From Drosophila persimilis (lineage: Eukaryota; Arthropoda; Insecta; Diptera; Drosophilidae): DNA of 64,000 bases. This document shows, in pieces, positions 1 to 12,200 of this stretch; the first letter of the stretch is position 1; the number at the start of each line of letters is the position of its first letter. The position numbers and the translations under genes were made by a program. The notes under the pieces are model-generated. The model saw nothing but the letters and a program-made list of their open reading frames with translations, was not told where the DNA came from and ran no database searches. The stretch is taken from positions 682,001 through 746,000 of the forward strand of contig NW_020825364.1 of the NCBI RefSeq assembly GCF_003286085.1. Direction: 5' to 3'.

Positions 1-752
1 GAGGGGGCAGCTAGAGATGTGCTCGGTGTCGTGAGTCGTTCTCCCATCTCCAGGGGAGGGAATGGAACCATCTCCATCCGAATTGAGAGCACAAAGAGGG
101 CCTCCCATCGTTCGCAGGGGAAGGCACCACGAAAGCACGCCTCACGCTCCCATCTCTGGCTGTGGGGAATGGACAAAAGTTAATCACCGTTGCCGTTTAG
201 CTCACTAAGCTTCTTTGTTGGAGCTCGCGCTGTGGCGCTGTGGCGCTGTGGCAGCGTGGCAGCGTGGCAGCTGGAAGCTGAAGTTGTATCTGCAGTTGTG
301 GAGAGCTGTATCTGTAGCTGTTGCTGGATCGCATAGTTTACATTTTATAAGTTAATTGAGTTAACTGTTCAACGCTCTCCCCACTCTCTCTCCCTGTCTC
401 TGTCTCTGTATCTGTATCTCTCCGCTGGTCATTTGCAGATGCAGATTGGCTGCATATCCGCCAAAGCATCTAGAAGATACAGTGCATTGATCAGCGATTG
501 CTGGCGATCTGCTGCACACATACGTACGCATGTATCTATGGATGGTTCGGTTATTATTTTCCTGGTTATTTAATTACAAATATGGGTGCACCTTTTTTGC
601 CGACTGCCTACCAAATGGCTTGTAAATCTGCTGCATAATTCGTGTTGCGGTTGAACACATTAAAACCCAGAGTACAGCAAAAAAGCAAACTATCTGTGAC
701 CAAGAATTAAATGCCTCTTTGTTGTTTAATTGCCAGAATATTTCACATTTCC

Positions 753-753
<1 letters not shown>

Positions 754-786
<33 letters not shown>
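754..786. repeat. (CA)n microsatellite
   Basis: An uninterrupted AC dinucleotide run of about 33 bp. It creates spurious His-Thr and Val-Cys open frames on the two strands. Confidence 0.95.
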
Positions 787-792
<6 letters not shown>

Positions 793-1093
793 ATCGCATA
801 TACCATAGATACAATACTGTAGATATTGTTTCGTATTTATTCGCGGCGCTTCTCTTGTATCATTTGTGCATTGCATTTCATTTTTTCGGGCTTTTCAGTT
901 TTTCAGATTTACAGATTTTCCTTTTTGTTTTTTTTTCTTTCGCTTTCGCTTTCTGTTTTTTTTTTTTTTTTGGTTTTTTCCACATTCTGGTTTGTGTGTG
1001 AAATAATAACCCAAATAACTGCGGATAACTCTTTGTAAACGATTTGTGTATTTGGTTTATCTGCGATTTCCACTTTAATTCATTCATAAATAC

Positions 1094-1320
1094 TAGATGA
1101 TATGAGGGGGTACAGTGCGGACTGTGATTGTGGGCTCCACAAAGGCATGTTTTAGTTTTGGTTGAGACATGGAATCGATTATTGAACGATTAGGTTGGGA
1201 AATAGGTAGGAAATAGATGATATGATGGGGGTACAGGGATTTACCTTTGGTTTAGAAATGGAATCAACTATCGCAAGACTTCAATAATCGATTACTGAAC
1301 GATTACACTGGGAAATTGTC
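1094..1320. repeat. Imperfect direct tandem duplication (~120-bp unit)
   Basis: The block GATGATATGAGGGGGTACAG near 1095 recurs near 1217 with one inserted base. Within each unit a second shared block follows: GAATCGATTATTGAACGATT near 1172 and a close variant near 1286, each followed by a TGGGAAAT stretch. Order is kept, so this is a diverged direct duplication. No coding potential is seen. Confidence 0.6.
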
Positions 1321-4315
1321 GATTATATTTAGTTTTTCCTTTGAAGGACTGAATCGAACCTTAAAAAACTTCAATCGTGCTATCTATCAAATAAGCTTTT
1401 GTATCGACTTCAATCGATTAACGATGGCCAGCCTATAGCGCGTTTCATCCAAATGAAGCTACAAAACGGATAGCTATTGAGTGCCTTACACCTCCGACAC
1501 GCACTGCACCTAAACAAGTTTCAATTGAAGTTTATTGAATTATGAAAATTTGTTGACCAGCCCGCCAGCCCGCCAGCCAGCCAGCCAGCTCTCGGATTCA
1601 CATTTAATGGATGAACAATCTTCATCCGATCCGATCCGAACTGAACCGAACCGAACCGCCTGACAAATATTTGTCACATGAGAAACACTTTCGGGTAAAT
1701 GCAAAACTTTCCGCAGAACCCGGGCATTGTACAGCAGGGAATACCACCGACAGCCCCCCGCCATCCACCTACCACCTACCACCACCCACCACCCCCAACC
1801 ACGAGATACGAGATACGAGATATAATGGCCATTCAAATGGCATTCAAATGGTGTCAATAGCTCTGCTACTTTGATAGTTGTCAAAGCAACTTCTACCTTC
1901 GTTCGGGATTTGCTGACGTCAAAGTCCGATGTGTGTGACCAAGGGGCTTGGCCCACGCCTCAGACGAAACTCGTTTCGTGGGGGGGCAGGGGGCAGGGAG
2001 GGGCCTGGGGGGCACCCCGTGGGCTGTGTCTGTCTGTGTTATCGTTTGCGGATTTCAGGTGTTCCGTTCGCATTGCGTGGGCCCTGACTCACCCAACAAA
2101 TACATAGATTCAGCGGCGACTGGCGGCCCTGGCTGGGTTCCGTTTCACTTTTTCTGCGATTCTCAGAGATCTCTGCCAAATTTTCTGGGGGGCTGCTGCT
2201 GCTGCTGCAATCTCAACAGAATTTGTCGGCTGCCACGGTTTAGTGTCGTTTCACACGTAAGTTGCAGAATGTGTGCCTGTGTGTGCGTGTCTGTGCGTGT
2301 GTTTGTTTGCGTATCTGCGAGATGCATTTCGAGGCATTCTTTGGATGTTTGCTTGTTTGTTTGTGGTTTGTGCAGTGCACACTCGCTTTTGTCTGTTTGT
2401 TGTTTTTGGGTTGGTACTCTTTCTGTGAGGAGGGTGTTGGGGTTTCGTGGAGGTGCTTGTTCCCAATCCAAAATCAATCTATATCTATCTTTTCTCTTGG
2501 TTTTGATTCTCGTCTACTGCAAAGTTCGGAAACCCCATAGAAATCGTTCGAGAACCTGATCTAACTTCTTTCTTTCTGTAACATTGTTGTTCCTTAAGAT
2601 GATTCAATGAATCTTCGGGATCTTAAGCTTCTTATCATTATAGATAACTCTTCAAAAGTTGAGCCGTATCGGTGTACTGTATCCCCGGGAAATATCATTT
2701 GAATAATCGTTCTTTAAGGGTATCTCAAGCTTCGTTTCGTGTTGCCTCAAAAGCTTGACTTTTTCTTGCTTTTCTTTTCTTTGCTTTGCTTTGTTTTGGT
2801 TTATCGCTTCGGTGTCTTATCTCACTCTCCCTCCGTCCTCGCCCCCGCCCTCCCCGCCCACCTCGCCCTCTTCTCTTTTGTTTTAGTCGCGCGCACGAAA
2901 TATTCACCTGAGCCAAGCCACAAAGAGCATTGATGAATGAACCAGCCCCGCCGGATGGTGGAGAGCGGTGAAGGGTAGGAGCGGGGGGGTTGGGGGCAAT
3001 ACCGATAAGCGATGACTGTGTGGCGGCGGCGGCGGCAGTGGAGTTCCCTTGGCGGATCGTCTTGAGGTATTTTGTTGTTGTTGTTCTGCTGCTGGCGTCC
3101 GTCTGTCGATTCTTGTGATTCATATTTCGCATTCGGATTTGCACATTGCGCTGGTTAGGCATTTCTTGGCCCAGTCCCCTCTCTCTCCCCCTGCCCCCCT
3201 GGCCCCCCCAGTGCGCCCCCTCTTTCCGTAGCGCTCAGACCCCCTACTGGTGGTGATGGTGCTGCTGCTGCTGCTGACTCCCCTGGCATTTCTGTCGTAA
3301 TTTGCCTCAAGTTTTGTGTTTTGTGTGAAATATTTACGTGTAGACAACATTCCCCCATTTCCTAAGACTAAGGAGAATACCCACAGTCACAGTTACAGAT
3401 ACAGATACAGATACTCGTATCTAGATACGAGTCGGAGTCGCAGTCGTAGTCGTAGTCGTAGTCGTAGTTTTCCTTGGCATTTTTACCCACATTTATTTTG
3501 CTGTGCATTTCCGCCTGCCATTTGCCAGAGAGAGCCACAAGCCCCACTGCAGAGCAGCCGCGCCGTGACTCCTTTTTCACCTGTGCACGCGGAAAAAAAA
3601 CTGAATAGAAAAGAGCCCTCTGAAGGGCGAGGAAGCTCTGGCGGCTCTGGTGGAGACGAACGAATACCCTGGCATTCGAGGAGAAGGTTTTCCCTTGGTC
3701 TTGCTACAAATCTGAGTAGATATCATATCAAACTCACGAACTTTTTCTCAGAGACGAAAGAAAGCCGAAGAACCACTTGAGCAGTTCCTAAACGCAGCTC
3801 TTTTCCAATCATATGGTTTGATGGGGGGATTTCCCTTCAAGTGCAGACCTTTCTTCATGCTCCTTTCCCCATTTCCTACAGGGTACAGATATGCCAGAGG
3901 AAAAAGTGTTTCTTGCGCTATTCATCTCTCTCTCTGCTTTAGTTTTGGCATAAACATTTCCTAAACTTTTATCTAATTCAACGAAAACTGCAGCCAGAAA
4001 CAGCGACAGGCGGCAGGCGGCAGGCAGCAGGCGGCAGGCAGCAGCGGCATTGCCTTCATCCATTTTGCAAGGTTCGTTCCCAAGACATTTCCACATTTTC
4101 CGACTCATTGTTCTTGCTGTTATTTCTGCTGCTGCCTGCCACCGGTGTTGTTGTTGTTGTTGTTGTTGTGTGCTCCATCTTTGAGCTTTTGTTTTTTTCT
4201 TATTTATTTTTCTTCATCTTTTTTTTTGTTTTTTTTTCTGCTCAAACTCAGTTCGCATTTTCCGCGTGTTTCAACTTGTTAGGCATTCAACTTTTCACAT
4301 CGGTGCTCTGCCCCT

Positions 4316-4375
4316 TCTCCTCTCCTCTCCTCTCCTCTCCTCTCCTCTCCTCTCCTCTCCTCTCCTCTCCTCTCC
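4316..4375. repeat. (TCTCC)12 polypyrimidine array
   Basis: Twelve perfect TCTCC pentanucleotides in a row, a 60-bp strand-asymmetric polypyrimidine tract, flanked by further T- and C-rich sequence from about 4.1 to 4.45 kb. Confidence 0.95.
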
Positions 4376-4552
4376 TGCTGCCTCTTCTCTCTTCTTTCTT
4401 CCTCTTTTTTCGTACTTCTTCTCACTATTTCTCTTTAGTTTCCACGAAGGTTTTTCCTTTGGTGTTGCTGTGTTGTGTTTTTTTCGGACTTTGGTTTCGG
4501 TTTTGTGCAACACACGCCACTCGCCACTTGCCACTTGCCACTTCAGTCCACG

Positions 4553-4553
<1 letters not shown>

Positions 4554-4583
<30 letters not shown>
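4554..4583. repeat. (CA)n microsatellite
   Basis: A perfect CA dinucleotide run of 30 bp, about 230 bp before a GT run at 4813-4836. Confidence 0.95.
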
Positions 4584-4584
<1 letters not shown>

Positions 4585-4812
4585 CAACCAATCCATGCAC
4601 CACGAAATACGCTTTGTTTTGTGTCGCCATGAGACTGAGAGGCGCCTCCAAAAGCGAGAAGGGGTGGCAGCTGCCACCACGGATTATGCAATGCAATGCT
4701 CCTCCTCGCTTTTGTTGAATTTATTAAATTTCTTGGGCATAAAATGCACTAATTTATTAGCTCCCCAGCAATCTGCAATCTGTGTATCTGTGTGCTTCCA
4801 TCTGTATCTCTC

Positions 4813-4836
4813 TGTGTGTGTGTGTGTGTGTGTGTG
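4813..4836. repeat. (TG)n microsatellite
   Basis: A perfect TG dinucleotide run of 24 bp. Confidence 0.95.
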
Positions 4837-6424
4837 CGTGCACCTTGAAGCGAGAAGACAACAGACGACAGACTACAAAACTGCCTTCGAGCCATTGTCT
4901 TCTTTTGCTCAAGTTGAAATGTTTCTGAGATTAATGCGAATGGGACGACGACACTCTGACACTAATGAAGGTCAAAGGTGGCCCAGAGAGCGGCTTGATT
5001 AGTGGGCTATAGAGTGGGCGGAAAGGGTGGACTGGGCTGGGGGCAGAAGGCAATTTGTTGACAGCTTAAGAATGATTAAATATATAAACTCTTGCCAGAG
5101 CCTCCACAAGCCTCTTTGTGTTTTGTGTGTGGAAATGTTGCTGGGAAACAACACAAAGGCCAAGCCCAGCGAGAGCACAAATCATTTGATGGAATCTCAA
5201 ATTTTCGAATTAAAACCGAAGGAAGTTGTGGGCCAAAAGCGGCGATGGCTGGCCATAAAAGATTCATGGGTTGGATAGCAATAAGGAGTTTATTATTGAT
5301 TACATTTTTACCATTTTAAATGTAAATAATATGGAAAACTCAGACGTTTTAATGCCAGATGTGTCTTTAATACTAATTCAAATAATTTTGTTGGGTTTTT
5401 AGGAAGAAAGAAGGAATAAACCAAAGACGGAGAGCCGAAGAAAGACATTTTTGAAAGGATTTGCATAGATAATACACAGAAATCGATGCAGAAGGTAAGT
5501 AAATCTATGGAACACATTTAAAAATACTCCCAAGATTAAAAGAAAGATGCTTGGATTACTCGTGTAAATGCATAAATGTGATATATTTATATAGATCAGA
5601 TTTTGATGATAATTATCCATCATATGAACGATAGAGAATGCTGTTCTATATATTTGCTGGATAGATTAACCGATATAATGAACGAAAACCATCATAAATA
5701 CCCAAATGAAACCCACATTTCGGGATTTCTACCACAGATGGATAGCCCTAATAGCATTCGCAGAACCCTTAGTCCATGCGTAACAGATATGTATATCATT
5801 TTAAAGATACTTTCTTGATACTTTCCACACTTTTTGTGCCCCTCTCTGCCCTCCTCCTTTGATATAGCTTCATTTTCGTTTAAACCAAACCCAAATACAG
5901 AACAAACTTTTGCACTTTCAGGCGAGTATCTCTGCATATGTATCTATGTGTATGTATCTTTCCATAACTTTTCCACTTTCCGCACAAAACACACACAAAA
6001 CCGAAAAGAAAAGCAACCCAAAAAACGAAAAAAGTAGAAACAAAACTAAACCATTAAGAAATCAGGTCTGTGGGTCTTTTCTTTTTTTCTGGGCCTTTAT
6101 TATTATTACGAGAATTTCTGTTTCAATTTCGGTTTTTGGCTCTAGAAAACGGCCCTCCGCCCCTCTACCCTTTCGATGGGTGTGTAAAAAAAAGCAAACT
6201 TGACATAATTACAAAAAAATATTACACAAAAAACGAATGAGAAATGTATAAAAAAGAGCCCAAAAAAAACGCAAAATGCAATGCGTATGAAATGTTTTAA
6301 AAATGCAAACGCATTAATTTTTCATAGTTTTTTCTGTGCAAAAAAAGCTGAAAAAAAGCTCAAGGCAGTGTCACTCCTAGAGACCGAGACCCCCCTCTGA
6401 TGTCATTGAGTGGCACCATGATTT

Positions 6425-6480
6425 ATCTGTATCTGTATCTGTATCTGTATCTGTAGCTGTAGCTGCAGCTGTATCTGTAG
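6425..6480. repeat. (ATCTGT)n hexanucleotide array
   Basis: A run of ATCTGT units drifting into AGCTGT variants. Shorter relatives of this repeat occur near 410, 3400, 7790 and 16280, so it is a recurrent simple sequence of this locus. Confidence 0.9.
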
Positions 6481-8490
6481 GGGGGTATCTATCTATCTGT
6501 GTCTGTGCACTTGTTTGCTGCCCCGTAATCCCATGAATGAATCTGCAGACAAACAAAAAAGAACCAAGAAAAAACTTCAGCGGAACGGAACGGAGCACAA
6601 GTCGGAGGGGGTAGGGGGGAAAGTGAATGAATTCGCATCGAGCATCGAATTGAATGGAATACTTTAGTGAATGTTTAAATAAATTTAATCGCAGAGATTT
6701 GTGTAAACAAAAGGCCAGCGGAGAGCCGAAGAGCAGCCCAGTTTGAGGATCATTCACTGGCTGTAGCATTCCGGAAAGTGCTAAAAAGATGAATGACCAT
6801 CTATATTCGGACGATCCACTCGAATGGAGAATCGAATCGGGGAATCGATCCAAAAGTGGGTGCCGTGTGTGGCGCTGCAAAGGCAGCGGCAGCGGCAGCC
6901 CACACACAGAATGCGGCTCTGGCTCTGGCTCTCCATCGATCGTTGGCCAGTCAGTCCTTCCTACACGCAGCACACGCACATCCACAGCCAACCATCCAAC
7001 CAGTAGATACTTTTTGGGTAGAACAAAAGAAACTATAGACAGAGGCAGAGCCACAAGCAGAGGCAGTAGCTGGGGCCAAGAAGTCGCCAGAAGTAGCACT
7101 TGTCCGAGATCCGAACAAAAGATAGCGAAATGTGGAGCATGGAGCAGCCCACACGGAGACAAATCACACCAAAAGATCTCCAAAAAGAGGGTGGGAGTGA
7201 GCACAGCTATAAGTCTTTGCCATTTTTATTACTTTTTTTTGATAATTAGTAGATTTTCAAATGCATTTTGATTCAGTAAATAAAAAAGAAAAGCACCCCG
7301 AAGAGAGATAATTATCTTAAACTCTAAATTTTAAAGTTTGTGTGAAGCATTTTTAGTTGTCTTCCAAAAAAGATTTGAGTTGAAATGTAGTTTTTCCCGC
7401 AGAAACAATATGAAATAAAGTTCTGATCTGATTTTGCTCCAATTTTTGATAATAACTAAGGATCTGTTTCAAGCCATCAACATGAATGGGGGAAACACAG
7501 TCCAAGGGTATCTGCTCCTCTTTTGATCAAGAATAGCTTGTGGGATCTGCATTCTCTGCTGAACCCCCAGAAACTACATTGCGTATACGCAGTGTGTGGC
7601 AGCCATTTTACAGTGAGAGAGAGAAGGAAGCCTTGAGACGGATGCTGGAGCCAAGGGAAATGCAGTTAGCACCCCACCAACCATTTTGGCCAACAACTAA
7701 GGCTACAGACTGACAGGCACAGATGTTTTTACAACCCAAATGCCACACAGATGCCGTTGCGCTTCAAAAAGCAGATGCAGATGCAGAGACTCAGATACAG
7801 ATACAGATACAGTTCAGTTTTCCAGCTTTCGAGTTGAGTTTTTTGGCCAAGTTTTAAGCCAAGGGATTTATTATTGGGTTAGTGAGGGGCCGGGTGGGGG
7901 GGTGGTGGGAGGCAGACTCCTCCTACGACTTACCAAAAGGGAAATGTGTTGACTTTTTTGTCGTTGTTGCTGTTGCTGTTTCAGGCCATGCGGGGAAGGA
8001 TGCTCTTCTCTCCACCCTTCTCTTTCTGCCTCTCTCTCTCTCTCTCTTTGTCAAGGAACTAGTTACTGTGGTCGTAGATCCTGGCCAGCAGTTGCTCTAG
8101 CACTCAATTTTTCGGCACAGCCTGGAGGTCCTTTCTGCTTGCTTTCTTCCTTGCTTTTGTATTGCCCTTTCGCCCAATACCGTTAGTCGTTGGTCGCTGG
8201 TCGCGTCGACTGCCTTTTGCCGGTTGCCGTTACAAAGTACCGTTCACTACTGAGCCCGTTTTTTATGCGCTCCGATACTTTTATAGATTCGCAATGTGCG
8301 CCTTGTGGCAGACTGAGTGCCGTGCCTCTGGGCTGTTGTGGGGCGGCCCGAGGAGGGGGAGGGTGAACAGGGTCTTGTTGCCGTGTTAGTAGTTTTGTTG
8401 TTTCGCTTTTTTTCGCTTTTTTTGTTGTTGTTTTCACCCCTTTGTGTTGCAGCAGTTGCCGGCCGGCCACCGCGCGTCCACCGCTCCACT

Positions 8491-8506
8491 CCCCCCCCCC
8501 CCCCCC
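8491..8506. repeat. Poly-C tract
   Basis: Sixteen consecutive C residues inside a GC-rich stretch. A G-run on the opposite strand has quadruplex potential and the length is prone to sequencing error. Confidence 0.9.
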
Positions 8507-11500
8507 TGTGTGGCAAGCGGGGGGAGGCAGAGAGAGCCACCAGGTGCACAAGCGCAAACATGTTCGAAGTTCGAATGAAGCACGCGTCGCCGTTGCCAGG
8601 CCATTCGTCGTCGTCGCCGTCGTCGTCGTCGTCGTCGCTGCTTTTTTCGTGGCTTTTGGGCTTTGGGCCGCGAAACGGTAAACGTCAAAAAGGAAGCAGA
8701 GCTCAAGGAAGGAGGAAGAGACGGAGAGGGAAAGAGATGGCAGCTGTGGAGGAACATCTGCTGTTGCAGGTGCCACTCCTGAGGGCAGGGGACGCAAGTT
8801 TCCCTTCAACTGCACTCTTCTTCCACTCTTTCTTCCCTCGCCCTCCGGCCCCCCACCCGTTTTTGCTCACTTTCGATTAACATTTCCCAATCAAAATTCA
8901 ATCAAATCATTAAAAACTAGACTTAATTTCTGTCTTGGGCGCCAGCATCCAAAAACAACAGAAAAGCGGTTCAATCTTTCCCACAATTTATCAAACAATT
9001 ATGGCACACAGCACCCTCATATCAGGCGGCTAATCAGGGGAAGACGGGGCACCCCCTCCCCCGGCTGCTCAACTGCCACTTAATGAGGCACACTCGGAAT
9101 CCCCTTCAGGAATCAGAAGTCTGCAGCCGATTGACAGCGGATTCGCAGTAATTGAGAGCGAATAGGGATTGACGGGAAAGAGCAGGGTATCCCTCCATGG
9201 GGTGGGGCATTCCCCATTCCCAGAGGCTCGGGCCTCTATGGTCCATAGTTTTGCATTGAGGCCTCACCTTTGAAGACAGCAGATTCGCAATAGGAGGCGA
9301 ATAGAACGAGGGAGACGGGGAGAGAGATGCACAGAAGGCGCCCACAGCCCTCATCATCTGTCAGCGGCAGCATCAGCAGAAGAAGGGGCACCCCGGTCAC
9401 CCCGATCACCCCGATCACCGCGGTAGAGGCAGCAACGTCAGTCCGAAGAGTGTCTCGTCTCCACTGATGGATGCACCTCAAAGAGTAGCAGGCAGAAGGG
9501 AGAGGGGCGAGGGGCGAGGGGAGAGGGAGCATGCCGCACCGCAACATATCAAAACGGTGTTTCGATATGTTAACAAGTCGCTGAACAAAAGAGCGAGAGG
9601 CAGTCCCAGAAGATCAGATGCAGGGAGTGCAGCGATAGATGTGCAGATAGCCCACATAAATAAGTATCTTGTATCGGGCAGATACATTTCTGACACCCAA
9701 TAAACAGGGAGAAGGGGAAGGAGAAGGAGCAGGAGCGGCAGCGGCAGCTGAAATTGAAGAGATTCCATTTCATTTGTTAGGGATTTGCTATCTCAGACTG
9801 AGATGGGAGATATGGAGGGGATTGTGAGGCAGAGAATCCAGCGCACAAGGGACTTTGAGCCACATTTGATCGGATTGAAATATCAACTATGATTTCATTA
9901 GGCAAGGATTGCATTATTTGGGGAATGCTTTCAATCTGAAAGCGAAAGAGACTTGTTTTTGCAAGCCATAAATCCAGTCACCAGATAATTGAATTCCATC
10001 CACAAATGTTTTAACCGAAAACTAAAAGAAAAACAGAGATGAAAAGCCGTAAATTGAGGGTGAAACGGCATTGAGGCCAAAAACAAAACAAAAACGAAAA
10101 CAGATTCTCCCCATAAAAAAGTGCATTGGCTAAAAAGACAATTTTTAAGTGCTTATTGCTTGTTGTTGGATTGCTTTATTTTCGTAGCCATTTCTCACCA
10201 TTTTCCACTCACATTTTCACTCTCAATATTTGTTGTTGCCGTTTTTCGTGCCGCTTTTTAATTGCCGCCGCGCCGCTGTTCCTCGAAGCACAAAAAAAAA
10301 AAGCCAAAGAAAACAGAGCAAAAGAAATCATAAAGCCAAAAATACAACACAACAAATGCAAAAACAAGGTGAAAATATTATATATTGCGCAAAGACACAA
10401 CAAAAACATAATAGCCAGCAAAAGAAACAAGAAACACAAGCAAAAGCAGAAACAACAAAAGCAACAATGAGATGAGCCCCCTGCAAATCAAACAAAAACA
10501 AAACACAAGACGGGAAAAAAGAAAAGGCAAAAGCAAAAAGCAAAAAGCGATTTATGCAAAATGCGGATAAGCCGAACGGCCGGAGAGGGAGTGGGTAGAG
10601 GGAGAGGGTAGAGGCTGATGGGTGAGATGAGCGAGAGAGAGAGGGAGAGAGGGGAGAGCGAGGTGGGAGAGATGGCAAAAGGCGATTAGGAGGCGATTTA
10701 ACGCCGCACGCAAAATGAGATCCAATAAAATGCGATTACGTGGAAGCGAGACAGGGCAGAGGAGGTGGAGACGGAGTGGGCAGCAAGTGGCGTACGGGGG
10801 GTGAGGGGGGAAGAGTGAGAGTGTGATTAACAGAGGGAATGAGACGGAATGCAAATCAAAACAGATGTTTGACAAGAGAGAGACAGGAACAGCAGCAGAG
10901 GCAAAAGTTTGCGAGCATAAAAACCACAGACAACAATAGCCCCAAAAAGTGCAACAACAACGGACAACAGACAGCAGACAGCAGACAGGCAATGTCCTTC
11001 GCCTGATGCTTCTTCCTCTTCTTCTTTCTGTTGTGTTTACTGGCCGCTGCTCGTGCCACAGAAAGGGACAGAGATAGAGCTGACGCAATAACATATCCTT
11101 TGAACAGGCACAAAAAGAAGGGAGAAGGAGAGGAAATCAAGGATTTCAGTCAACTAGTTTTTTTTCGGGCCTCACCTGCCGCTGCAGCCTGCTGCCACAC
11201 GAACACGAGCAAGGAAACGGAGCTGCTGCGGTGCCACACGAGGAAGGGGGACAGGGGGAAGCGATGCCACATGCCGTTGCACGACTCAAATTACGATGCT
11301 TCCTTTTTTTTCGCAAAAGACGTAGACGAACTGCTTCCTTTAACTGCTTCCACTGCCGCTTCTTCCTCGATTGCTGTTGCTGTTGCTGTTGCTGTCCGCT
11401 CTTTCTACTCTCCTTCCCCCCAGTCATTCTGCTGCTTATAATAATTATTATGACATGCCGCTGCTGCTCCTGCCGCTCGCTTCGACACTGCCTTCCCCTA

Positions 11501-12144
11501 GTGTCTGCTTCCGTTCCAGAGAGCCAGAGACGGCGAGAGAGAGACTACGACAACACGCTAACCGAAAATATGCATTGACCCAGGAGTGGGGGAGAGTCTG
11601 AGTGTGAGAGGGCTGGGGAGGGGGAGGACCGAAGACAGAGGACAGTCTGCTGCAGCTGCGAATGCCGTCCCGCCTCCCCCCTGTGCCAATGTCAATGCGC
11701 GATTCATTCTGTAAAACGACGACGACGACGACCGACGCCAAACCGCTTGCCAGCACACACTCCGCATACAAAGCAGGAGGAGTGGAGAAGAAGCAGTGTA
11801 AGTAGGCAGGAGTGAAAGAAGCAGTCAAAAGAAGCAGTACGAGCTGTATGGCCCTCTCTTTTTCATTGACTCTCCTCGCCATTCGAAGTTCGAACAGCAG
11901 CGCAAGCGGAAAACGGAAAGTGGCTTGTAGTAATTTTATTGAGAAATCCAAAAAGGATAGACGGCGGCAGCAGGAAGGAGGTAAGAAGTGCAGACACAGT
12001 GCGGATAGAGAGCGAGCGAGAGAGCGACAGAAGAGAAGAGACATGGACAGAAGCCAATACTGGGGAGGGGGTGCCGAATGGTCGGTTGGGGCCCAAGGAA
12101 TGCGACGCTTGCCGCATAACAATGCCAATGCAACGCACTGCAAG

Positions 12145-12200
12145 AACAGAGAAGAGTACGGGTACGAGCACGGGCACGGGCACGGGTACGAGTACTAGTA
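12145..12200. repeat. GGGCAC/GGGTAC-type hexamer minisatellite
   Basis: Degenerate hexamers of the form GGGTACGAGCAC repeat about eight times and end in GTACTAGTACG. The array is short and non-coding. Confidence 0.7.

Larger units (their letters stand above)
1..6400. other. Non-coding DNA, microsatellite-rich
   Basis: No credible gene is visible. Open frames here are driven by simple repeats (CA, GT, CT and TAGTCG-type tracts) and have low-complexity translations. The stretch holds a short GGCGCTGTG/GGCAGCGTG minisatellite near 230-270, a CA tract at 754-786, an imperfect 120-bp tandem duplication near 1.1-1.3 kb, a TCTCC array at 4.3 kb, and CA and GT tracts at 4.55 and 4.81 kb. From 5.3 to 6.4 kb the DNA becomes AT-rich and unique. 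It could be an intergenic regulatory domain or a long intron of a gene outside the window. Confidence 0.6.

Noticed and set aside
229..272. Possible CRISPR-like short repeat array
   Set aside because: Contiguous 9- to 10-bp minisatellite without spacers in a eukaryotic sequence. No CRISPR array is present in the window.
6377..7204. 275-codon minus-strand open frame
   Set aside because: The C-terminus is the ATCTGT repeat read as Thr-Asp units and the rest is Leu/Pro/Ser-rich without domain or promoter support.
8183..8815. 210-codon minus-strand open frame
   Set aside because: It contains runs of Thr and Ala from GTC and TTG repeats and the poly-C tract; simple-sequence artefact.
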